From Pseudothermotoga sp. (GTDB lineage Bacteria; Thermotogota; Thermotogae; Thermotogales; DSM-5069), in contig DOKY01000032.1 in NCBI GenBank assembly GCA_003510135.1, forward strand, positions 1-40,876: a stretch of 40,876 nucleotides of DNA, given 5' to 3'. Both the position numbers and the translations under genes were made by a program. The notes under the pieces were generated by a model. That model made no database searches. It saw only the letters and a program-made list of their open reading frames with translations, and was not told where the DNA came from. Below, piece by piece: positions 31,516 to 38,891 of this stretch. Position 1 is the first letter of the stretch. Each line of letters begins with the position of its first letter.

Positions 31516-33606
31516 TTATCTTCTCAGCGCGACCAGTTCTCCAAGGATCGTGTCGGCGGTTGTTATGACCCTCGCGTTCGCCTGAAAGCCTCTCTGGGCG
31601 ATGATCATCCTTGTGAACTCCTCGGCCAGGTCAACGTTCGACATCTCCAGTGCACCGGGAATGAGTGTGCCCCTTCCGCCGGTTCCCGCGGCACCTATCT
31701 GTGGAAGACCGCTGTTCGCGGAAGGCACATAAAGAGAGTTACCTGTCTCCGTGAGGCCTGCGGGGTTGTTGAATATGGCAAGCGCCACCTGACCCAGCAG
31801 GTCCGTCAATCCGTTGCTGAAGGTCCCAATGATTTGTCCAGCCTCGTTAATAGCGAAGGACTGTAGTGTTCCGAGAGCGTTTCCATTCTGATAGGTGAAC
31901 GTGGCGCTGTTGGCGCCCGAAAATTGCGTGAGTGATGTCAGATCCAGATCAATCGTCACAACGCCATCACCCATGTGGGAAGCGTCGAACTGTATCGTGC
32001 GAAGTTCAACATCGCCCACTGTGAAGTTCGTTCCATCCCAGCTGATGCCGTACATGCTTGTCATACGACCAGACTCGTTGAAGTCGATTATGCCACCAAC
32101 GTAATCTGTACCGTTGTTCGCATCAATGTAAATTATCGGTTCACCGCTCGCCGTATAGACTCTCCATATCCAGGCGTTGTTCATGTCTTCGTACTGTCCG
32201 AGCCTGATGAATTCGATGTAGAGAGAATAAGGATTTCCGAGCGTGTCGTAGACCTCGACTGCAGTTACATACCTTGGACTTTCGAAGTTCGCCACAACGA
32301 AGTTGGAAGGACTGTCAGATTCGTAGAACCTCAGCTCACCAGAGGATGGAATGGAAATGGAGGCGCCCGGAGCAACTGAGACCTCTTCAGTGCCCAATGC
32401 TATGAATTCAACTGTGTATTGCTGCCCAGCTTGTATGTCTGGATCTGATATCGTGAACTCCTGATTGCTGACAACAACAGTTCCTTCATATACGACCTGA
32501 CCACTTGTATCTATGACCCTGACTCTGTAAGAACCGTTAGGGGGAATATCGTCTGGCGACACGATGTCTATTTGCGTGATCTCACCATCAGTGGTTGGTT
32601 GAACGTTTTGCGTGTTCCACCTGAAATAAAGGTACACGTTGTACTCCTCATCGTTCACTATATCAGGATCGTTTACCGTGAGGTTTCCGCCGCTCGCCGT
32701 CTGTTCACCTTCGTAGATTACAGCTCCAGTGCTGTCAGTCACCACGACGTGGTATGTCCCGTTCTTTATATTGCTCACAGCGATTTCATCCTGCTGAGCT
32801 GTCACTGACCCTGTGAAAGCAGGGTCGAGACTACTCGATTCCACCACCCTTCCGAACTGGTTCACGACAACATATCCAGCACCAACGACTTTGTTGCCCT
32901 CATCGTACGCCGTCCATGTGTAGCTCTGATTCTCCGTGAAAGGTCCGTTCTGTGTTGCGAAGTCGGCCGCTGTTTTTGAAAACACGAACCTCACGGTGTG
33001 TTGCTGACCATTCTCGTCGGTGACAGTTATGGAAAAGGGAAGTATGCCCGAAGCAGAGTTCAAATTGCCCTCCATCCTCGCCAAGGTCGTGGCGTTCGCT
33101 GGCATGGTCATTCCGGCGCTTATGACGATGTCTCCGATCGGCTGGTTCGTGTCTATGTAGCGCTGGCCCGTTGTTGGATCCTGAACGGCGGTCCAGCCCT
33201 GCACCTTCATACCCGTGGAAGAATGAATGAGCGTTCCGTTCATGTCCACATCCAGCGCACCGGCGCGAGTGTAGTAGTAACCCTGTCCGTCGCTGAGCAC
33301 GAAGAAGCCATCACCCTGAATCGCCAGATCGAGTTTTCTACCGGTGTTCTGGAAAGAACCTTGAGTCATGATTTTGTCCACCGTGGCGAGCTGTGAACCG
33401 AGGCCTATCTGGATCGGATTCGTACCTCCAAGGTTGTTCTGTGGGGCGCGTGCGGCTTTGAGCGTCTGGAGTAGAGCAGTTTGAAAGGTAACACGTGAAC
33501 CTTTGAAACCCACCGTGTTCACGTTGGAGATGTTGTTGCCTATCACGTCCAGTTCGTATTGGAAGTTCCTCATTCCCGAAACACCGCTGAACATCGAGCG
33601 CATCAT
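31516..33606 (-). CDS. flgE: Flagellar hook protein FlgE with duplicated inserted domains
   Basis: A 696-aa hook subunit, well above the 400-450 aa of many FlgE. The N-terminal D0 rod motif is MFSGVSGMRNFQYELDVIGN with NISNVNTVGFKGSR, followed by GFFVLSDGQGYYYTRAGALD. The C-terminal D0 helix ends SNVDLAEEFTRMIIAQRGFQ and NARVITTADTILGEL. The middle holds two related beta-rich units: residues 282-328 (NGTYHVVVTDSTGAVIYEGE..., NDPDIVNDEEYNVYL) and 357-402 (NGSYRVRVIDTSGQVVYEGT..., SDPDIQAGQQYTVEF). They are offset by 75 residues and look Ig-like. Start ATG 33606 has GGAGG upstream; a second ATG follows directly. It is downstream of flgD. Confidence 0.95.
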   Translation of the reverse strand: MMRSMFSGVSGMRNFQYELDVIGNNISNVNTVGFKGSRVTFQTALLQTLKAARAPQNNLGGTNPIQIGLGSQLATVDKIMTQGSFQNTGRKLDLAIQGDGFFVLSDGQGYYYTRAGALDVDMNGTLIHSSTGMKVQGWTAVQDPTTGQRYIDTNQPIGDIVISAGMTMPANATTLARMEGNLNSASGILPFSITVTDENGQQHTVRFVFSKTAADFATQNGPFTENQSYTWTAYDEGNKVVGAGYVVVNQFGRVVESSSLDPAFTGSVTAQQDEIAVSNIKNGTYHVVVTDSTGAVIYEGEQTASGGNLTVNDPDIVNDEEYNVYLYFRWNTQNVQPTTDGEITQIDIVSPDDIPPNGSYRVRVIDTSGQVVYEGTVVVSNQEFTISDPDIQAGQQYTVEFIALGTEEVSVAPGASISIPSSGELRFYESDSPSNFVVANFESPRYVTAVEVYDTLGNPYSLYIEFIRLGQYEDMNNAWIWRVYTASGEPIIYIDANNGTDYVGGIIDFNESGRMTSMYGISWDGTNFTVGDVELRTIQFDASHMGDGVVTIDLDLTSLTQFSGANSATFTYQNGNALGTLQSFAINEAGQIIGTFSNGLTDLLGQVALAIFNNPAGLTETGNSLYVPSANSGLPQIGAAGTGGRGTLIPGALEMSNVDLAEEFTRMIIAQRGFQANARVITTADTILGELVALRR

Positions 33607-33612
33607 GATGTC

Positions 33613-34269
33613 TCACCCCTCCTGTGAGATCTCGATTACGGAAGTCAGAGGATACTCTCTTCCGTCCACGTAAACGTAGATCTGGTTGTTCTTGAATTTC
33701 ACGGACTCTACCACGCCGGCCTGAACGCCTCCGATCAACACTTCACCGCTTTCAGTGATCTTGCTGACAGTATAGGTGTAAGTTCCGTCCGCGACGGGAA
33801 GGCCCGAATCGTTTCTCGCGTCCCACACGTAGGCATGAGTTCCCGCATCGAGAATTCCACTCGTTGCCTGTTTGACCAGATTGCCATTCGAATCGTAGAT
33901 CCTCACGACCACCGGCGCTCTCTCGTCGAGATCGAACACGATGCTCTCTGCCTGCTGGTTGGCAACGGTGATCTGGTTCGACTGGACGACCACGTGTTTT
34001 CCTATCAGCGAAGCTGCTTGGGCCTGTAATGATCCTTGTTGGAGCTTCAAGAAATCTTGGATGGACTTGGTCATGTTCGTGATCTGTTCGAGCGTTGAAA
34101 ACTGTGTGAGCTGGGCTATGAATTCTCTGTTCTCCATGGGTTCCAAAGGGTTCTGGTTCTTCAGCTGCGTGACGAGCAGGAGCAAGAACGCGTTTTTGTC
34201 GAGTTCTTTGCTCGCATTTCTCTGGGAGGAGACGTAGAGACTCGAATAAGGATCAATCGCGTTGATCAT
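33613..34269 (-). CDS. flgD: Flagellar hook capping protein FlgD
   Basis: Scaffold that caps the growing hook, about 218 aa. The N-terminal conserved region reads LDKNAFLLLLVTQLKNQNPL, EPMENREFIAQLTQFSTLEQ and ITNMTKSIQDFL. The C-terminal half has the FlgD Tudor/FNIII-like domain (VVVRIYDSNGNLV, AGTHAYVWDARNDSGLPVADG, TYTYTV). Start ATG 34269 is preferred: GGAGG lies nine bases upstream, while the GTG and ATG at 34278 and 34275 are too close to that site. It overlaps the end of fliK by 17 bases and precedes flgE by six. Confidence 0.94.
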   Translation of the reverse strand: MINAIDPYSSLYVSSQRNASKELDKNAFLLLLVTQLKNQNPLEPMENREFIAQLTQFSTLEQITNMTKSIQDFLKLQQGSLQAQAASLIGKHVVVQSNQITVANQQAESIVFDLDERAPVVVRIYDSNGNLVKQATSGILDAGTHAYVWDARNDSGLPVADGTYTYTVSKITESGEVLIGGVQAGVVESVKFKNNQIYVYVDGREYPLTSVIEISQEG

Positions 34270-36325
34270 CTTCATCACCCTCCTGTTCTTTTCTTCGATG
34301 CTGCTGTTGATGCTGCGTAAACTGCTGGTTATCTTCTCTCTCCTCGTTCGTGTGCTCTTGCTCGATTTTCGGGTTCATCCTCACTTCGATCTGTTCGACC
34401 TTGAAGCCCAAACTCGAAAGCCTTGAGGCCAGCTCCCTGGAACTGTTCTCTATCATCTGTTTGGCTTCTGGTGTGGAGACTCTCATGAGGATCGTCAGTC
34501 TGTCCTGCTGTTTCACGAGCTCTATCTCGAGCTTTCCAAGCGAGGGGGGTGAGAGCTGGACTTCTGCTCTTTCGGTGAGTGTTTCTCTCATCTGTCGAAC
34601 GGTCTCAACGATCGTCTGTAGATTCTGAGCTCTCTGCTCTTGTTCCACCCTTACGACAACTTCATCGACACTGTTCTGCTCGATCCTGACATGTTGAATG
34701 GCTGGTTGTTCCTGTTCATAAGCTTTCCTGGCAAGCCTGTGGTTCATGGTCTCTTTAAGTTGTTCTGTCGTTTCGAACTTTTCGTTCCTTTGCTGGAGCG
34801 GTTCCTGTTCGATCTGCTTGATCTCCTTAGCCACCGTCAGTTTGAAGGTTTCTATCTTTATGGGTTCTCTCACCTTGATCGTTTCTGGCATCTCTCTTTT
34901 CAAGTGTTTGAACTGCGTCGTTTCGCTGCTGACTTCCTTGACGTAGCGAGAAAGGTTGTCTAAAATGACTTTCACCTGCGTGGCGTTCAGAACAATCGAT
35001 GGCTGGCTCGCTGTTTCAGACGTCGAGACGCTTCTGGTTGCAACTTCTTCACTGTTCTTTGTGTTGTTTGCTTTGATCTCCACCTGCTGTGCGACCAGCG
35101 TCATCTTCTGACGGGCGATCGTGCTGGCTTGTGACTCGATGACGTCAGCGTTGAATTGCGGAATCTTTGAAACGCTCGGATTCGATTTTTCCTGAACGAA
35201 TTCTCTCTTCAAAGACTGAAGCTGTTTCGCTTCGAATTTCTGAGAAATTTCAACATTTTTCAGCGAGCCTTTGCTGAACTGAACCTGTGAGGCTTGCGGA
35301 ATCTGGAAATCTTGAGATCGAGTGAATTCTTCGGCCCTTGCAACGTTCTGGTTCTTTTGATATTGAGGTTTGAAGTTCGACACGATCTGCGAAAGGTTCG
35401 TGTTCGGGTCTGTTACGTTTCGTCGCACGGACTCAACGAGGTTTTCTCTCCTGTTTTGCCCTTCGCTTTTAGAGACTGTTTGTTCGCTTCTTTGTGATTG
35501 TCTGAACGGAACAACGTTCAGGACATCCTGGCTCTGTCTGGTTTGCTGCATTGCCTGGTCAACGCTTTGAGCGCGTTTCGGTTCACTTACCTGCTGGATC
35601 TGCCTGGTCTGGTCGGCTTGCTTCGCAAACGAGGCGTTCAACGTATTCTGGTTCCGTTTGGACTGCTGGATTTGTTTTCTTTGATTGATGTTCTGAGCGC
35701 GCACAGTTTCGGTGGCGCGTTGGGTCTGTTCATCCTGTGTTGATTGTTTCAAAAACACGGTGTTCGATGCATCCTGATTCACTGCAGGTTCTTGCACCTT
35801 AGGTTCAACTTTTTGACTTTTTGTGGGTTGAGCGGTCTGGTCGTCCATGCTGGTGGAAGTGGTTTGCTTCGGCTCACTCTTTTGTTGCACAGAGGCTTTC
35901 ACATCGATTGGGCTGGGTCGATCCGTGGTGAGGTCCTTTTCAGGTTGAGGGTCGGATTGATTCGATTTTTCTTCAGAAGCTTCGGTCACAGGAAGATTTT
36001 TCACGGTCATTTTCGATGAAAGTTGTGAACCATTGTGTGTTTTTTCTTCGGTGATGAATTTGTCGTCGACTTTCTGCTCAACGTTGAGCGTGCTGAAACC
36101 TTCGTGCGAAGTTTTCCTGATGTTTTGTGCAGGCTGGGTCACGTTTTGAGTGGAACCCTGCGTGCTCGAAGCTTTCTGTAGCGTGACGAAGCCTTCAGCT
36201 TGCTGGTTGAGTATTTTTTGCTGTACCAGCTTCAAAACTTCTGCGAACGAGATGGATCCCTTCCTGACAAAGTTGTGTGTCTCTACGGTCAGCTGGTTCT
36301 GTTCGTTCACCGGTTGAGGTTTTAT
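34253..36325 (-). CDS. fliK: Flagellar hook-length control protein FliK (Gln-rich; possible AUA start)
   Basis: About 690 aa. Most of the protein (roughly 50-450) is low-complexity, rich in Gln, Ser, Thr and Asn, such as QTRQIQQVSEPKRAQSVDQ, and is expected to be unfolded, as in the molecular-ruler part of FliK. The C-terminal substrate-switch domain is clear: QLSPPSLGKLEIELVKQQD, RLTILMRVSTPEAKQMIE, and SLGFKVEQIEVRMNP. The frame has a GTG at 36310 without a ribosome site. A GGGGGGTGAG site points at an ATA at 36323-36325, which overlaps the upstream stop as ATAA, the same geometry as the ATGA overlaps elsewhere. Position next to flgD and flgE supports the call. Confidence 0.9.
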   Translation of the reverse strand: MKPQPVNEQNQLTVETHNFVRKGSISFAEVLKLVQQKILNQQAEGFVTLQKASSTQGSTQNVTQPAQNIRKTSHEGFSTLNVEQKVDDKFITEEKTHNGSQLSSKMTVKNLPVTEASEEKSNQSDPQPEKDLTTDRPSPIDVKASVQQKSEPKQTTSTSMDDQTAQPTKSQKVEPKVQEPAVNQDASNTVFLKQSTQDEQTQRATETVRAQNINQRKQIQQSKRNQNTLNASFAKQADQTRQIQQVSEPKRAQSVDQAMQQTRQSQDVLNVVPFRQSQRSEQTVSKSEGQNRRENLVESVRRNVTDPNTNLSQIVSNFKPQYQKNQNVARAEEFTRSQDFQIPQASQVQFSKGSLKNVEISQKFEAKQLQSLKREFVQEKSNPSVSKIPQFNADVIESQASTIARQKMTLVAQQVEIKANNTKNSEEVATRSVSTSETASQPSIVLNATQVKVILDNLSRYVKEVSSETTQFKHLKREMPETIKVREPIKIETFKLTVAKEIKQIEQEPLQQRNEKFETTEQLKETMNHRLARKAYEQEQPAIQHVRIEQNSVDEVVVRVEQEQRAQNLQTIVETVRQMRETLTERAEVQLSPPSLGKLEIELVKQQDRLTILMRVSTPEAKQMIENSSRELASRLSSLGFKVEQIEVRMNPKIEQEHTNEEREDNQQFTQHQQQHRRKEQEGDEDDQRD

Positions 36326-37275
36326 AGACTCACCCCCCGGAGCACAAGTTTCTGGAACAGACGCTCGTTGCGGTCTTTGAGTTTTTTCATGATCTCTCTG
36401 GTTCGTTCAGGCTCAAGTTTGGAAAAGAGAACCAGCACGGCGTTTTCGTCCAGAGACAGCGAATCGATCATGTTCAGGATCTCCTCATCATTCATACGCC
36501 TGAGAAACTCGATGGACACAGTCTGAACCACGTTTGCCTCGATGAGCGAAGAAAGCTGTGCGTTGATGTAGCTCTGTTTTTCTTGTAGCTCTTTGTTCAG
36601 TTCGGATAGACTCTTATTCACCAGCTCGAAGCTCGCGATGTTGTTCATAACCTCGGCAGCCTTGTTCGGGTTCAGTTTTCCGAGTTCTGAAATCACATCT
36701 GCGCGAGTCGTTGCATCCAGTTTCGAAAGAGCCATGGCGATGGACTCGACCGAGTACTTCTCGCTCGCGAGGACCGACGCTATGGCTGCCGGATCGGCGC
36801 TCGCGATGGTCTGAGAGACCTTCTCGACGTCTTCCGGAACCTGAATCTTCCTGAGTGCCGCTTCCAGTTGCAGGTTCTTTTCTTCCCACGTCTTTCTCAG
36901 GTCAAGAACCATCTTTCTTTGTGCCTCGATCAGCTGTTTTTCTCTTTCAAGCTCTTCCCTTTCCTGGTTCAGCTGTTGCAACAGCTGCTGTACTCTCTTT
37001 GTTGTGGCGCTCGCCATCCTTTCAAAGTATTCAGAGGGAAAAAGCATCTGCAGAGGCTCGTACTTGATGTACCTGTTCACGTAGGGTATCTTTGAGAGCA
37101 GGAAAGAAATGTAGCTTCTCCAGTCTTCGATCGGTTTCACACCGAGACCCTGAAGCCTTTGAAACTCGAAGGCAAAATAACCGTACACCAAGATGGTAAA
37201 GCCCAGGAAAAGAATTATTGCGAACGCCTTCATAAACGCCGCGAATTTTTTCTTTTTCTTCTGCGCCTCTGCCAG
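36322..37275 (-). CDS. MotE/FlbB-like flagellar protein (MgtE N-domain)
   Basis: About 317 aa. A Lys-rich start (KKKKKFAAFMKAF) is followed by one membrane helix (AIILFLGFTILVYGYFAFEF), a long coiled coil (about residues 95-150, QQLLQQLNQEREELEREKQL), and a helical C-terminal part with MgtE-N-like repeats: IASADPAAIASVLASEKYSV, DATTRADVISELGKLNPNKA and MNDEEILNMIDSLSL. This is the layout of MotE/FlbB, a periplasmic or membrane chaperone of the motor in other bacteria. The frame opens at TTG 37293, but the GGAGG at 37283-37287 lies inside it and points to CTG 37275 (seven bases) or ATT 37278 (four). It is the first gene of the flagellar run here. Confidence 0.78.
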   Translation of the reverse strand: MAEAQKKKKKFAAFMKAFAIILFLGFTILVYGYFAFEFQRLQGLGVKPIEDWRSYISFLLSKIPYVNRYIKYEPLQMLFPSEYFERMASATTKRVQQLLQQLNQEREELEREKQLIEAQRKMVLDLRKTWEEKNLQLEAALRKIQVPEDVEKVSQTIASADPAAIASVLASEKYSVESIAMALSKLDATTRADVISELGKLNPNKAAEVMNNIASFELVNKSLSELNKELQEKQSYINAQLSSLIEANVVQTVSIEFLRRMNDEEILNMIDSLSLDENAVLVLFSKLEPERTREIMKKLKDRNERLFQKLVLRGVSL

Positions 37276-37499
37276 AATAGATCCTCCCGACAAATTTTTC
37301 TTTGAAGGCTCAGAGAACTCCTAACAGAAGAAGGTCCCTGGAGAGATTGCACCAGTGTATCGAACGAAGTCCATCTCACGTCTGAATCTATGGCTTCATG
37401 TCGAAAGGCTTGTTCCTGAAGAGATTTTCTATCAGAACGATATTGGACGAAGCTGGCGTGATATGGTATCTGTTGTCGAAGCTTTGCGAGGTGATCAAC

Positions 37500-38330
37500 G
37501 TGGTGGCGGTGGTCGATATGGGCTCGAACTCGTTCATACTTTTGCTGCAGCACGAGGGTGAAACGCTGCTGGAAGAGGTTTACGAAGTCGGTCTGAAATC
37601 AATTGAGGACGAAGATGAGGCATTCGAAGTGGCGAGCCAGGTGATTTCTCAGATCAAAACCAAAGTTCAAAACGTGCCCATTCACGTTTTCGGCACAGCC
37701 ATCTTTCGAGAAAGGCCACATTTGTTTGAAAGAATCGTTCGCCAGTTCCGTTTGAAGGGAGAAATACTTTCTGAAGAGGACGAAGCTTACTTTACCTACA
37801 TGAGTGTGGATCCGAGCTTCGAGAAAAGCATTACCGTGTTCGATCTGGGTGGTGGGAGTCTCGAGGTGGTGAGAAAAGATTGGTTCATGAGTCTTCCACT
37901 CGGAACGCACGTGCTCAACAGACTTTTCGATCTATCACTCCCGGAGATCCGACAGTTTGAAGAAGCCGTGAAACACGTGGAAAGCATGCTACCTTCCTTT
38001 ACGAATCCTGTTGGTGTCGGAGGATCTTTCGTTGCGATCGCTTCGATGAAAAGAGGAAAGTGGGACCTGAAAGCGGTCGAAGGGTTCGTCCTGAATTGGA
38101 GCGATGTCGAGGCAGTGATCGAGCGGCTCAGAGGAAACAGCTTCGAGCAGGTACGTGGCTGGAACGTCATACCAGCTGGAAGAGAGAAAACCATCGTGGC
38201 GGGTTGTGCCGTTGCACTCGCCATAACGAAGCACGAACCAGTAAAGGTTTCAACAAAAGGTTTCAGACACACCGTTGCGAGAATGTTGGAGGAGGGAGGA
38301 ATACAGAGACCCTGGGCCAGGAGCGGCTGA
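37500..38330 (+). CDS. Ppx/GppA-family phosphatase (exopolyphosphatase-like)
   Basis: A 276-aa ASKHA-fold protein with VVDMGSNSFILLL (phosphate 1) and TVFDLGGGSLEVV (phosphate 2). It corresponds to the catalytic N-terminal half of Ppx/GppA enzymes and lacks their C-terminal HD-like part. Such short forms hydrolyse polyphosphate or pppGpp; which one is not clear. The frame extends back to ATG 37398, but GTG 37500 is chosen because GAGGTGATC lies just upstream and the family fold begins at VVAVVDMG. The 224 bases between it and the divergent MotE-like gene hold the promoters of both, none of which I can place with confidence. Confidence 0.85.
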   Translation: MVAVVDMGSNSFILLLQHEGETLLEEVYEVGLKSIEDEDEAFEVASQVISQIKTKVQNVPIHVFGTAIFRERPHLFERIVRQFRLKGEILSEEDEAYFTYMSVDPSFEKSITVFDLGGGSLEVVRKDWFMSLPLGTHVLNRLFDLSLPEIRQFEEAVKHVESMLPSFTNPVGVGGSFVAIASMKRGKWDLKAVEGFVLNWSDVEAVIERLRGNSFEQVRGWNVIPAGREKTIVAGCAVALAITKHEPVKVSTKGFRHTVARMLEEGGIQRPWARSG

Positions 38331-38404
38331 GATTTGTGGCATGGTTCTCGTGTGATCGAGTACGTGATGGCAGGAAAAATTCTTTGAGGCGGTTTCTTCG
38401 AATC

Positions 38405-38481
38405 TGGCGTGCCCGGGGAGATTTGAACTCCCGGCCTCCAGATCCGCAGTCTGGCGCTCTATCCAGCTGAGCTACGGGCAC
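38405..38481 (-). tRNA. tRNA-Arg (anticodon GCG)
   Basis: Minus strand, 77 nt with an encoded CCA. Acceptor GTGCCCG pairs with CGGGCAC, discriminator G. D stem GCTC/GAGC. Anticodon stem CCAGA/TCTGG with loop CTGCGGA, so the anticodon is GCG, reading CGC and CGU. T arm GGGAG-TTCAAAT-CTCCC. All stems pair. Four bases separate it from the upstream tRNA-Ser. Bacteria usually read these codons with ACG (inosine-modified), so GCG is of interest. Confidence 0.95.
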
Positions 38482-38485
38482 GCGC

Positions 38486-38577
<92 letters not shown>

Positions 38578-38621
38578 GAACCGTTCCCGTCAAGAAGCTA
38601 AAGCTCTCTGTGACGGTATGT

Positions 38622-38630
38622 ATTCTAACA
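38622..38630 (-). promoter_or_regulatory. Putative extended -10 for the tRNA pair
   Basis: Minus strand TGTTAGAAT (TGn plus TAGAAT), about 45 bases before the tRNA-Ser 5' end. It would leave a short leader. The -35 region is poor. Confidence 0.35.
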
Positions 38631-38731
38631 TAACCAGCCAGGACCCTGACCCTGGAAGATGCTGATCTCGTTATTGTCTGGCCTGCGCCAGGATGTCTCC
38701 ATCAAGACCACATAGCTTTTCCACGTATCAG

Positions 38732-38759
38732 ATTATACCCCACCGGCGAGAAAGATCAA
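38732..38759 (-). promoter_or_regulatory. Strong leftward promoter upstream of the tRNAs
   Basis: Minus strand TTGATC at 38754-38759, 16-base spacer, TATAAT at 38732-38737. The expected start is near 38725, about 150 bases before tRNA-Ser. It may drive the tRNA transcript or a separate short RNA. Confidence 0.5.
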
Positions 38760-38849
38760 GGCCTTCGCAACCGAGTCAGATTTCTTTGATCCGGGTCAAG
38801 TCATCGAGGAAGTCCAATACCAGGAGAAAAGATAACTGTGCTGCGTGAA

Positions 38850-38858
38850 TGATATGAT
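38850..38858 (+). promoter_or_regulatory. Putative extended -10 for the S41 peptidase gene
   Basis: TGATATGAT (TGn plus TATGAT), 33 bases before the ATG at 38892. No clear -35. Confidence 0.33.
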
Positions 38859-38891
38859 AAAGTAAGCTGAGAATGGACGGTGAGTATTCGA

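Larger units (their letters stand above)
38578..38879. other. Intergenic region upstream of the tRNA pair
   Basis: About 300 bases without a recognisable gene. It holds at least two leftward promoter candidates (38622-38630 and 38732-38759) and one rightward one (38850-38858). Two short hairpins are visible (CTGGC-CTGC-GCCAG near 38677-38690 and, on the minus strand, CCAGG...CCTGG near 38640-38657). A 25-codon minus-strand frame lies at 38625-38702. No ribosome site of quality precedes that frame. Confidence 0.6.

Noticed and set aside
37230..37553. 107-codon minus-strand frame between the flagellar run and the Ppx-like gene
   Set aside because: Overlaps the MotE-like N-terminus and the Ppx-like start in other frames; composition looks non-coding and no SD precedes it.
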